Assembly: GCA_964513075.1 (NCBI GenBank)
Contig: CAZELR010000029.1
Span: 1-50,716, forward strand
DNA: 50,716 bases
Direction of reading: 5' to 3'
DNA from: DAOUBP01 sp964513075
Lineage (GTDB): Bacteria > Chloroflexota > Anaerolineae > CG2-30-64-16
Below, piece by piece: positions 1 to 7,999 of this stretch (its first letter is position 1; each line of letters begins with the position of its first letter). The notes beneath the pieces were generated by a model. That model saw only the letters and a program-made list of their open reading frames with translations, was not told where the DNA came from and did not search any database. The position numbers were made by a program, and so were the translations under genes.

Positions 1-66
1 CCACCGCCACCGCCCAGCCCTGAATCCCCTTACCCGAACGGTGAACAGTTACTCCGGCCAAACACT

Positions 67-95
67 TTGCCAGACAGCCTGCACAGTGGTATCAT
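67..95 (+). promoter_or_regulatory. Putative sigma70-type promoter upstream of the HD/HAD-IIA gene
   Basis: A TTGCCA box at 67-72 is followed after 17 bp by TATCAT at 90-95. Transcription would begin near 102. That fits a GTG start at 191 and argues against the longer in-frame start at 41, which would lie upstream of the promoter. Seen in sequence only; no conserved context was available to test it. Confidence 0.4.
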
Positions 96-190
96 GTGAA
101 ACCATACAATGCTCCCATCAGCCACCAGCGCACCCTGCGACTAGAGCGCTTTTTACCCGCAGACGCGCCCTGGACAGACAAGGATTGATC

Positions 191-1717
191 GTGCGAGATT
201 CGAACGCGTTACCCGTTCGGGATGACGAAATGCTGGACGACCAGTCAGCCGTCCTCAGCGCAGGATGCGGCGGAGATGGCGCCGAGCATGGCGACCCGGA
301 CATCGATGGCGCGATCCGCTACGCTCTGAGCCGTCTGGAACAAGAGCTGGCCCCTGAGTTGACCTATCACAGCCTATGGCACACGGCGGAAGATGTGCTG
401 CCTGCGACCCGTCGATTGGCGGCCCTGAGCGGCATCAGCGCTGACGCTGCGCGGCTGCTGGAAGTGGCTGCAGCCTATCACGACATCGGATTCGTGGCTG
501 GACGTCACGAGCACGAGCGCGCCGGGATGGAAATCGTTGCGCAGGTGCTGCCTGGCTTCGGTTTCACCCCAGACCAAGTAGCCACAGTACAGGGGATGAT
601 CCTGGCGACGCGCCTGCCGCAATCACCCCGCACCCCCCTCGAAGAGATCCTGGCCGACGCCGATCTGGACGTGCTTGGGCGAGAGGATTCTTTGGCCCGG
701 AGCCAGGCACTGCGCGTCGAGCAGGCGTCTTGTGGCGCGCCGGTGGGAGAGCGGGAGTGGTATCGCCGCCAGCTCAAGTTCTTCCGCAAGCACCAGTATT
801 TCACCACCGCCGCTCGGAGGCTGCGGGCAGAGGGCGAACGCCGGAACATCGAAGCGCTGGAGGCGCGGTTGAGTGGCTCGCACCCAAACAAGCTGCGCAT
901 CGACGGCTTCGTGTTTGACCTTGATGGAACCGTCTATCTCGGCGACGCCGCGCTGCCGGGCGCGGTGGAAGGCATCACCCGGCTGCGCGACCTGGGCAAG
1001 CAGACGCTCTTCGTCAGCAACAAGCCGTTGGAGCCGCGCGAGGTCTACGCGGCCAAGCTGACGCGCCTGGGCATCCCGACTCGTCCTGAACAGGTCATCA
1101 CCTCGGCGTACGTGTTGGGACGTTATCTGGCACGGACGGAGCCCCACCTGCGGCTTTATGTGGTCGGCGAAGCCAACCTGAAGACCGAGCTGCGCGGGCA
1201 CGGGTTGACCGTGGTTGAAGAATTGGCCGATCAGGACCCCAAGCAGGTACTCGTTCTGCCTCAGGCAGGAGGCGGCATCGACGCAGTGGTGATCGCCTTC
1301 GATCGCACGCTGGACTACCGCAAGCTCAACACGGCCTACCAGGCGCTGCTCGGCGGCGCGCGCTTCTTCGCCACCAACGGCGACAAGATGTGCCCCCTGC
1401 CCGGCGGAGGCATCCCCGACGCCGGCCTGACCATTGCCGGACTGGAATATGTCACCGGCCGAAAGCTCGAGCTGCTGGCCGGCAAGCCGTCGCCCTTGAT
1501 CCTGCAAGAAGCCATGGACCTGCTCCACCTGACCCCGGACCGCTGCATGATGGTGGGGGACCGGCTGGAGACGGACATCCGCATGGGCCAGCAGGCGGGC
1601 ATGGCCACCGCGGTGGCGCTAACCGGCGCAAGCCACCGCGAGGACGTGGCGCGCATGACGGAGCCGCCCGATTTTGTAATCGAGAGGCTGGATGAACTGG
1701 TGGGGGTGATTGAGTAG
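191..1717 (+). CDS. HD-domain and HAD-IIA phosphatase fusion protein
   Basis: About 508 residues with two phosphohydrolase modules. The N-terminal part has an HD-type metal site: a His pair in HSLWHT, the HD pair in AAYHDIGF, and a late Asp in DADLDVLG. It resembles predicted HD metal-dependent phosphohydrolases (COG4339-like). The C-terminal part is a HAD-IIA (NagD/PGP/AraL-like) phosphatase: DLDGT nucleophile near residues 243-247, FVSNKP motif II, AGKPSP lysine and the acidic VGDRLETD motif. HAD-IIA enzymes dephosphorylate small phosphate esters such as glycerol phosphate, phosphoglycolate or sugar phosphates. The GTG at 191 was chosen because AAGGA lies 6 nt upstream; the frame is open back to 41. 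The following glpABC genes make a glycerol-phosphate role attractive, but that is inference. Confidence 0.8.
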   Translation: MRDSNALPVRDDEMLDDQSAVLSAGCGGDGAEHGDPDIDGAIRYALSRLEQELAPELTYHSLWHTAEDVLPATRRLAALSGISADAARLLEVAAAYHDIGFVAGRHEHERAGMEIVAQVLPGFGFTPDQVATVQGMILATRLPQSPRTPLEEILADADLDVLGREDSLARSQALRVEQASCGAPVGEREWYRRQLKFFRKHQYFTTAARRLRAEGERRNIEALEARLSGSHPNKLRIDGFVFDLDGTVYLGDAALPGAVEGITRLRDLGKQTLFVSNKPLEPREVYAAKLTRLGIPTRPEQVITSAYVLGRYLARTEPHLRLYVVGEANLKTELRGHGLTVVEELADQDPKQVLVLPQAGGGIDAVVIAFDRTLDYRKLNTAYQALLGGARFFATNGDKMCPLPGGGIPDAGLTIAGLEYVTGRKLELLAGKPSPLILQEAMDLLHLTPDRCMMVGDRLETDIRMGQQAGMATAVALTGASHREDVARMTEPPDFVIERLDELVGVIE

Positions 1718-1725
1718 GGGTGCGG

Positions 1726-1760
1726 GCGTACGGCGTATTGCGTGGTGCGTGGTGCGTCAC
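1726..1760. repeat. Low-complexity GCGT-rich intergenic repeat, copy 1
   Basis: Between the HAD gene and glpA the sequence repeats a GCGTATT/GCGTGGT heptamer-like unit. The same style of repeat lies between glpB and glpC (4763-4800) and after the first URO-D gene (18849-18880). There is no coding potential and no strong hairpin. Confidence 0.6.
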
Positions 1761-1790
1761 TTTGTCACCATGTCAGGAAGGTAGGACTCA

Positions 1791-3359
1791 ATGATCCAGG
1801 AATTCGATGTGATTGTGATTGGCGGCGGCGCGACGGGCGGCGGGACGGCGCTGGATTTGGCGCTGCGCGGGCTGCGGGTGGCGCTGGTGGAGCGAGCTGA
1901 CCTGACGGATGGCACCTCGGGGCGCTATCACGGCCTGCTGCACTCCGGCGGCCGTTACGCGGTGCGCGATGCCGAGTCGGCGCGCGAATGCATCGAGGAA
2001 AATCGCATCCTCCGCAAGATCGCTCCGCACACGATCGAAGCAACCGGCGGCTTGTTCGTGCAGACGCCCGCCGACGATCCGGCGTATGCCGACACGTGGG
2101 CCGCGGCCTGCCGTGCGGTCGGCATCGAGACCGAGGAGATCAGCGTCGGCCAGATGCTCAAGGATGAGCCCGCGCTCAATCCGGCCATCACCCGCGCCTT
2201 TCGCGTGCCCGATGCCTCGGCCGATGGATTCGACCTGCTGACCGCGCTCGGCGCCGCGGTGAAAGCACACGGCGGCACAGTGCTCACCTATCACGAGGTG
2301 ATCAGCCTGGAGTTGGCAGCCGACGGCGCCGTGGCCGGTGTCACGGTGCGCAACAAGCGCACGGGGGACACGCGGCGCCTGGCGGCCAGCCTGGTCGTCA
2401 ACGCGGCGGGCGCGTGGGCGGGACAGATTGCGGCCCTGGCAGGGTGTCCGCTCACAGTGCGGCCGAGCAAAGGCACCATGGTCGCCATGGCCTATCGCTT
2501 CGTCAACACGGTCATCAACCGCCTGCACGCGCCCGGCGACGGCGATATCCTGGTGCCGGTGGGCACCGTAGCCGTCATCGGCACCACCTCGGTCAACGTA
2601 TCTGACCCCAATGATACCGGCGTCGAGCCCTGGGAGGTGCGGTTGATGCTGGAGGAGGGTGAGAAGCTGGCGCCCGGTTTCAGCCGGGCGCGCGCGCTGC
2701 GCGCGTGGGCGGGCGTGCGGCCGCTGTACGAGGAAGGCACGGCCACAGAGGGCCGCGCGGCCAAGCGCACCTTCGCCGTGCTCGACCACAGCCAGCGCGA
2801 CGGTGTCAAGGGGCTAGTCACGGTGGTCGGCGGCAAATTCACCACCTACCGGCTGATGGCAGAACGAGCCGCGGACGTGGTCTGCGGGCAGTTGGGCGTC
2901 TCCAGGCCATGCACCACGAAGGACACCGTCTTGCCCGATGCACGCCTCCCCTTCACCGCAGCCAAGCCGCATTGGCTTGGGCACCGCCTCCATGAGATCG
3001 AAACGGCCCAGCACGCGGACCCGCTGATCTGCGAGTGCGAAATCGTCACGCGGTCCGAGTTCGAGCAGGCCGCACGCGCCCATGCCGATATCGTTGCGCC
3101 GTGGGTGCTCGACGACCTGCGCCGCGATCTGCGGCTGGGGATGGGGCCGTGCCAGGGCGGCTTCTGCGGCTACCGCGCGGCCGGCATCTTGCACGAGACC
3201 GGTCATCAGGATGCAGCCCAGGCCACCGCAGCGCTGGCGGACTTCGCCCAACGCCGCTGGAAGGGCCAGCGGCCGCTGCTATGGGGGCCGGGACTGCGCC
3301 AGGCGCTGCTCGATGAGCAAATCTATCGGGGAATTCTGGGGTTGAAAGCGGAAGGTTGA
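1791..3359 (+). CDS. glpA: Anaerobic glycerol-3-phosphate dehydrogenase subunit A
   Basis: FAD-dependent subunit that oxidises sn-glycerol 3-phosphate to dihydroxyacetone phosphate and passes electrons through GlpB/GlpC to the quinone pool. The 522 residues begin with a dinucleotide-binding GGGATGGG loop at 11-18, followed by the family's GTSGRYHGLLHSGGRY stretch. The C-terminal BFD-like iron-sulfur domain has a CxC pair at 414/416 and a CxxxxC pair at 454/459. This tail separates GlpA from the shorter aerobic GlpD. The ATG at 1791 follows an AGGAAGG ribosome site. glpB and glpC follow on the same strand, so a complete GlpABC complex is present at the membrane face. Confidence 0.93.
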   Translation: MIQEFDVIVIGGGATGGGTALDLALRGLRVALVERADLTDGTSGRYHGLLHSGGRYAVRDAESARECIEENRILRKIAPHTIEATGGLFVQTPADDPAYADTWAAACRAVGIETEEISVGQMLKDEPALNPAITRAFRVPDASADGFDLLTALGAAVKAHGGTVLTYHEVISLELAADGAVAGVTVRNKRTGDTRRLAASLVVNAAGAWAGQIAALAGCPLTVRPSKGTMVAMAYRFVNTVINRLHAPGDGDILVPVGTVAVIGTTSVNVSDPNDTGVEPWEVRLMLEEGEKLAPGFSRARALRAWAGVRPLYEEGTATEGRAAKRTFAVLDHSQRDGVKGLVTVVGGKFTTYRLMAERAADVVCGQLGVSRPCTTKDTVLPDARLPFTAAKPHWLGHRLHEIETAQHADPLICECEIVTRSEFEQAARAHADIVAPWVLDDLRRDLRLGMGPCQGGFCGYRAAGILHETGHQDAAQATAALADFAQRRWKGQRPLLWGPGLRQALLDEQIYRGILGLKAEG

Positions 3360-3417
3360 AGGTTGAAGGTAGTGCCCCCTTCAACCTTGAACCTTGAACC
3401 TTGAACCTTCAACCCAT
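3345..3417. repeat. GGTTGAA-type repeat with inverted copy between glpA and glpB
   Basis: Starting in the last codons of glpA, GGTTGAA units repeat, and after a short AGTGCCCC spacer the complementary CCTTCAACC/CCTTGAACC units follow four times. The two blocks can pair into a long hairpin. It lies inside a likely operon, so it may modulate glpB expression, or it may simply be a mobile repeat. No T-run follows it. Confidence 0.65.
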
Positions 3418-3434
3418 TGCAAGGGGCTTAGGAT

Positions 3435-4757
3435 ATGGACGAAGTGTTGGTCATTGGCGCAGGACCAGCGGGGCTGCTGGCTGCTTGGGTCGCACGGCAG
3501 CGCGGGGCGCGGGTCAAGGTCATGGCGGCCGGCATCGGCACGACGCACGTCTCACCGGGGTGGATCGGCGTGCTGAATGAGAAGGACGGGACGCGGACAA
3601 GCGCTGACGAGCGCGGATCAAGCCTTGGCATGCGATTGGAGGAATGGATCGCGGTGCACCCTCAGCATCCGTATGCGCTGACGGGAGTGGAGGCATTGGC
3701 GGGCGGACTGGACGCGCTGCGCGAGGTGGGTCAGGCCGCAGGGTTGCGGTATGTTGGGGACCTCACCCCCCGGCCCCCTCTCCCGACGATGCAAGACGGA
3801 CTGTCAGCAAAGGGGGAGAAGTCGGGCGACAATTTCCGGCTGCCCACGGCGCTGGGTGCGGTGGTCCAGGCCGCGGTCGTGCCGGAGAGCTTCGCGGCCG
3901 GCGATCTGCGGCGGCCAGGCGCCCTGCTGATCGCCGGGCCGGCCGGCTGGCGCGATTTCTATCCCAAGCTGTGCGCCGACAACCTGGCCCGCCGGGGCTA
4001 CGCCGCCCAGGCCGCCACCTTCGATCTGCCCGAGCTGCATACAAGCAAATTCGACGCGACACCGACCGGGCTGGCGCGGTTGTTCGACCTGGCAGACGTG
4101 CGCAAGCGGGTCGCCGCACAACTGAAGCCGCGGCTGGACGGCGCCGCGCGCGTTGGCCTGCCGGCCGTGCTTGGCCTGACGGAGCACGCGGCGGCCTGGC
4201 GCGACCTGCAGGAGCAGCTGGGTGCGCCGATTTTTGAGATCCCAACCCTGCCGCCCAGCGTCCCAGGCATCCGCCTGTACAACGCGTTCAAGGCGGGCCT
4301 GACCCGGGCCGGGGTGTCGATCCTGCTCGACATGACCGCAACGAGCGGCATCATTGCCGATGGCCGGGCCATCGGGATCGTGATCCCGGACGTCGTGCGC
4401 GACCGGACCTATCGGGCCGACACGCTCATCCTGGCGACCGGCGGCCTCTACGGCGGAGGCATCAGCAGCGACTACACCGGCGCGCTGCACGAGGCCATCT
4501 TCGGGCTGCCGCTGCAGACGCCCGCCGGCGGCCTGAGCGACTGGTTTGCGCCCCAGTTCCTGGGCCATGAGCAGCACGCGATCCATGCGGCCGGCGTGCG
4601 CGCCAACAGCCGGATGCAGCCGGTGGACGAAACAGGCCGCGTGATCCTGGAGAACGTCCGCATCACCGGACGGCTGCTAGCGGGCTACGATCCGGTGGCT
4701 GAAGGATCGACCGAAGGCGTATGGCTGGCGACGGCGTATCGAGCAGCCGGCTTGTGA
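3435..4757 (+). CDS. glpB: Anaerobic glycerol-3-phosphate dehydrogenase subunit B
   Basis: Flavoprotein-type subunit of GlpABC. The 440 residues open with an FAD/NAD-binding GAGPAGLLAA loop at about 8-17, followed by the TTHVSPGWIGVL stretch seen in GlpB. The C-terminal half carries the ATGGLYGGGIS motif. Residues about 109-129 (3760-3822) are proline- and charge-rich and coded by a CCTCACCCCCCGG...GGGGGAGAAG sequence that looks like a repeat element inserted in frame. It does not disrupt the reading frame, so the gene is probably functional. Flanking gaps to glpA and glpC are both filled by repeats. Identity rests on motifs plus position between glpA and glpC. Confidence 0.87.
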   Translation: MDEVLVIGAGPAGLLAAWVARQRGARVKVMAAGIGTTHVSPGWIGVLNEKDGTRTSADERGSSLGMRLEEWIAVHPQHPYALTGVEALAGGLDALREVGQAAGLRYVGDLTPRPPLPTMQDGLSAKGEKSGDNFRLPTALGAVVQAAVVPESFAAGDLRRPGALLIAGPAGWRDFYPKLCADNLARRGYAAQAATFDLPELHTSKFDATPTGLARLFDLADVRKRVAAQLKPRLDGAARVGLPAVLGLTEHAAAWRDLQEQLGAPIFEIPTLPPSVPGIRLYNAFKAGLTRAGVSILLDMTATSGIIADGRAIGIVIPDVVRDRTYRADTLILATGGLYGGGISSDYTGALHEAIFGLPLQTPAGGLSDWFAPQFLGHEQHAIHAAGVRANSRMQPVDETGRVILENVRITGRLLAGYDPVAEGSTEGVWLATAYRAAGL

Positions 4758-4762
4758 GAGCC

Positions 4763-4800
4763 TTGCGTAGTGCGTGGTGCGTATTGCGTACTGTGTATTG
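4763..4800. repeat. Low-complexity GCGTAGT/GCGTATT repeat, copy 2
   Basis: Five or so imperfect heptamers of the GCGTAGT/GCGTGGT/GCGTATT type fill the glpB-glpC gap. Related blocks occur at 1726-1760 and 18849-18880. Confidence 0.6.
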
Positions 4801-4821
4801 AACATGGAATGACTTGGTGCT

Positions 4822-6114
4822 ATGAGCGAACACTACACTCCCCAACTTCTCGAAGATATCAAGCGCACGGCCGACCTGTGCGTGAAGTGCAACATCTGCA
4901 CCAGCGCGTGCCCGGTGCTGCCCGTCACCGACCTGTTCCCCGGCCCGAAGTACGTGGGCCCGCAGGCGCAGCGCTTCCGCGACCCTGACATGCCGTCCCC
5001 CGATCATTCGTTGGACTACTGTTCGGGCTGCGGCGTGTGTACGCTGGTGTGCCCGCACGGAGTCAAGGTGATGGAGATCAACACCGCAGCTAAGGCCGAG
5101 CTGCGCAAACAGCAGTTTCGCCAGAACCCGCTCGACCTGAAGTGGTGGCGCAACACCGCGTTCGGCTACAACGAGGTGCTCGGCCAGGTCGGCGGATGGG
5201 TCGCGCCGCTGGCCAATGCTGCGCTGGGGTTCCGGCCTTTGCGCATCCTGATGGAGAAGACGTTCGCTATCGACCGGCACGCGCCCTTCCCAACTTTTCA
5301 TTTCAAAAAGTTCCGCGGCTGGTTCTTCGGCCAACACCAACGCGACCTTCGTCGCGCTCAGGGTGCGCAGACGGGTCCCAGGCCAAAGGTGGCATATTTC
5401 CACGGCTGCGCAACGCAGCATTATGAGATGGAGGTGGGCAAGGCCATCGTCGCGGTGCTGGAGCATAACGGCTTCGAGGTCATCTTGCCCGAACAGAACT
5501 GCTGCGGCCTGCCGATGCAGTCCAACGGCAACTTTGCGGAGGCGCGGCGCTACGGACTGGCGAACCTGCGGAAGCTGGCGCCCTATGCCGGCCAGGGCAT
5601 CCCCATCGTGGTAGGCGGGACCAGCTGCGGCATGGAGCTCAAATCGGACTACCGCGAGCTGCTGGGCATTCACACCCCCGAAGCCAAGCTGGTGGCCGAG
5701 CACGTCTATGACATCTGCGAGTTCCTGTGGCTGCAATACGAGGCCGGTAACCTCAAGACTGACTTCAAGCCGCAGAACGGCCGCTACCTGCCCTACCACA
5801 CCTCCTGTCACCAGAAGCTCCACCGCATCGGCCGGCCCGCGCTCGACTTGTTGGGTCTGGTGCCGGGGTTGACGGTCGAGGAGATGGGCGCGGACTGCTG
5901 CGGCATCACCGGCACCTATGGCTACAAGCATGAGAAACACGCGATCGCGCAGGCGGTCGGCAAGCCGCTGTTCGACAAGATCAGCACGGTCAGCGCCGCC
6001 TCCGGCGCGACGCAAGCCGTCTGCGACAACGAGACGTGCCGCTGGAACATCGCTGCCAGCACCGGGCTCGACGTGGTGCACACGGTGGAAGTGTTGGCGG
6101 AGGCATATGAATAG
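4822..6114 (+). CDS. glpC: Anaerobic glycerol-3-phosphate dehydrogenase subunit C (iron-sulfur)
   Basis: Membrane-anchoring, electron-transfer subunit of GlpABC. Two ferredoxin-type clusters are visible: C20-x2-C23-x2-C26-x3-C30 and C67-x2-C70-x2-C73-x3-C77. Two CCG (cysteine-rich, heterodisulfide-reductase-like) domains follow, with CCG motifs near residues 227 and 359. At 430 residues the length is normal for the family. The ribosome site is weak. The gene follows glpB after a 64-nt repeat-filled gap and precedes a Gfo/Idh oxidoreductase by 24 nt. Confidence 0.92.
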   Translation: MSEHYTPQLLEDIKRTADLCVKCNICTSACPVLPVTDLFPGPKYVGPQAQRFRDPDMPSPDHSLDYCSGCGVCTLVCPHGVKVMEINTAAKAELRKQQFRQNPLDLKWWRNTAFGYNEVLGQVGGWVAPLANAALGFRPLRILMEKTFAIDRHAPFPTFHFKKFRGWFFGQHQRDLRRAQGAQTGPRPKVAYFHGCATQHYEMEVGKAIVAVLEHNGFEVILPEQNCCGLPMQSNGNFAEARRYGLANLRKLAPYAGQGIPIVVGGTSCGMELKSDYRELLGIHTPEAKLVAEHVYDICEFLWLQYEAGNLKTDFKPQNGRYLPYHTSCHQKLHRIGRPALDLLGLVPGLTVEEMGADCCGITGTYGYKHEKHAIAQAVGKPLFDKISTVSAASGATQAVCDNETCRWNIAASTGLDVVHTVEVLAEAYE

Positions 6115-6138
6115 GCGGTCATCGAGAGGAGTCTTCTG

Positions 6139-7155
6139 ATGCGTTTCGCGATCATCGGGCTTGGCAACATCGCGCCGATCCATGCCGCAGCCATTCGTGG
6201 CGTGCCGGGAGCTGAGCTGGTGGCTGTTGCCACGCGCCAAGAAGGCCGCGGCCGCGCGTTCGCGGCTGAGCACGGCGGAACGTGGTACGCCGATTACGAG
6301 GAACTTCTGGCGCAGGCGCAGGCCGATGTCGTTGCCATCTGCACCCCCCATGATCTGCACGCGCCGATGACTCTGGCTGCGGCCCAGGCCGGCGTTCACG
6401 TGTTATGCGAGAAACCGATGGCCCGCAACGTAGCCGAGTGTGACGCGATGATCGCCGCATGTGAACGGGCCGGCGTAAGGTTGGGAGTGACCTTCCAAGG
6501 CCGCTTCGAGCCGCTATCCATCCGTCTGAAGGCCGCGCTGGATGCCGGGCGTTTGGGCCGCTTGTTGTGGGTCAGCGCCAACACACTCTGGCATCGCACC
6601 GACGCTTACTACCGCAGCGGACCGTGGCGCGGCACCTGGGCGCACGAGGGCGGCGGCGTGCTCATCAACCAGGCTATCCATGCCATTGATCTGCTCATCT
6701 GGCTGGCCGGGCAGCCCGAGCGAGTCACCGCCAGAACGCGCACTTTGAACCACGCCATCGAGGTTGAGGATGCCGCCCTGGCAATCCTGGAGTATGCCGG
6801 CGGCCGGCTGGGCCTGATCCAGGCGACGACCATCGCGCACCCGGGCTACCCCGAACGGCTGGAGTTCTTCGGTTCGTCCGGCAGTGTCATCTACCACAAG
6901 GGCCAGGCCCGCCTCGATTGGCGCCTGTCAGACCCGACAGAGGACACCACCGAAGAGGCCGAGGTGAGCAGCGGCGCGGCACAGCCCATGGATATCACCG
7001 CTGCAGGCCACACCGCCCTCTACAATGATTTCGTGGCCGCCATCCATGCCGGGCGGCCCCCCCTGGTAGACGGCCACGAGGGGCGGCGCAGCGTCGCCCT
7101 GGTGGAAGCCATCTATCGGTCAGCCGCGTCGGGGCGCGCCGTCGCGCTCGAGTGA
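6139..7155 (+). CDS. Gfo/Idh/MocA family NAD(P)-dependent oxidoreductase
   Basis: A 338-residue sugar or cyclitol dehydrogenase family member. The N-terminal Rossmann loop GLGNIAPIHA sits at 7-16, and the catalytic-lysine motif CEKPMA follows at about 93-98. The C-terminal half has the substrate-domain GGGVLINQAIHAIDLL stretch, with the conserved histidine that takes part in catalysis in this family. A GAGAGGAG ribosome site precedes the ATG. It is close behind glpC and converges with the isomerase/epimerase gene 9 nt away. Family members oxidise many polyols and sugars; no specific substrate can be assigned, though IolB nearby makes inositol-type substrates worth testing. Confidence 0.88.
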   Translation: MRFAIIGLGNIAPIHAAAIRGVPGAELVAVATRQEGRGRAFAAEHGGTWYADYEELLAQAQADVVAICTPHDLHAPMTLAAAQAGVHVLCEKPMARNVAECDAMIAACERAGVRLGVTFQGRFEPLSIRLKAALDAGRLGRLLWVSANTLWHRTDAYYRSGPWRGTWAHEGGGVLINQAIHAIDLLIWLAGQPERVTARTRTLNHAIEVEDAALAILEYAGGRLGLIQATTIAHPGYPERLEFFGSSGSVIYHKGQARLDWRLSDPTEDTTEEAEVSSGAAQPMDITAAGHTALYNDFVAAIHAGRPPLVDGHEGRRSVALVEAIYRSAASGRAVALE

Positions 7156-7164
7156 GCGCAGGTG

Positions 7165-7980
7165 CTAGATAAAAGTCTGCCGCATCCACGCCAGGCAGGA
7201 GGCGACAACGGGTTCGGGGTTAAGCACGTACTGCATGCCCAATTCGGCCGACACATAACCCGTGTAGCCGGCGCGCTTGAGCGCGGCGGCAAACGGTGCG
7301 AAGGCAATCGTGCCTGCTCCCGGCGCCAGGTGGACGTCAGCCGAACCATCGTTGTCGTCCAGATCGACATGCCCCAACAGCGGCCCCAGTTTGGCCACAC
7401 CCTCGGCGAGATCCTCGCCGTTGACGTGCAGATGCCCGGTGTCGAGCAGGATGCCGAGCTGCGGATCACCTATCTCGCGGATCATGCGCAGGCCGTCGTC
7501 CAGGGTCAGAATCTGGTTGGATTCGAAGCGATGGGCAGGCTCGATGTAGAGCCGGAGCCCCGTGCCGCGCATGGTCTCCAGGATCTCGACGATGCTCCGG
7601 CGCAGGCACTCCCACCCCCGTTCCGGCGGCTGATCGAGCAAGCTCATGCCCGCACACACGTGGAGTGATGGCGCACCGAGCAGGAGCGCGTTATCCACGT
7701 TGTCCATGATGTATCGTACGCTGTCCCGCCGCACCTTCTCGTTGGATGAGGCCAACAATGACGGATAGCGGAACTGGGCGGGAACAACGTGGCAAACCTC
7801 CATGCGCTGCTCAGCCAACAGATCGCGGATCTCCGGCAGTTGCGCGTGCAGGTCCTGCCGGTACATGTGCGGCCGACCGCCCCATACCGCGATCCCGTCA
7901 TAGCCCATCCGGCCCATGCTGCGAATGGCATACTGCAGCGAGTAGTTGCTGTAGACAAACGACGATTGTGCGAACTTCAT
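7165..7980 (-). CDS. Sugar phosphate isomerase/epimerase, xylose-isomerase-like TIM barrel
   Basis: A 271-residue AP-endonuclease-2/xylose-isomerase-like barrel. Likely metal ligands are the Glu in LYIEPAHRFESN, the Asp-His pair in LLDTGHLHVN, the His in LGHVDLDDND and the C-terminal Glu in VSAELG. The start MKFAQSSFVYSNYSLQ and the ligand spacing recall the FrlC fructoselysine epimerase group, but similarity by eye cannot fix the substrate. It is the last gene of the minus-strand arm that starts at lacI1, 19 nt after the ABC ATPase. It probably epimerises or isomerises an intermediate of the imported sugar. Confidence 0.82.
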   Translation of the reverse strand: MKFAQSSFVYSNYSLQYAIRSMGRMGYDGIAVWGGRPHMYRQDLHAQLPEIRDLLAEQRMEVCHVVPAQFRYPSLLASSNEKVRRDSVRYIMDNVDNALLLGAPSLHVCAGMSLLDQPPERGWECLRRSIVEILETMRGTGLRLYIEPAHRFESNQILTLDDGLRMIREIGDPQLGILLDTGHLHVNGEDLAEGVAKLGPLLGHVDLDDNDGSADVHLAPGAGTIAFAPFAAALKRAGYTGYVSAELGMQYVLNPEPVVASCLAWMRQTFI

Positions 7981-7999
7981 AAGGCCCCGCTCATCATGC

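Noticed and set aside
4663..6399. 578-codon open frame on the minus strand
   Set aside because: Antisense to glpC, which has complete iron-sulfur motifs, and it runs through the intergenic repeat.
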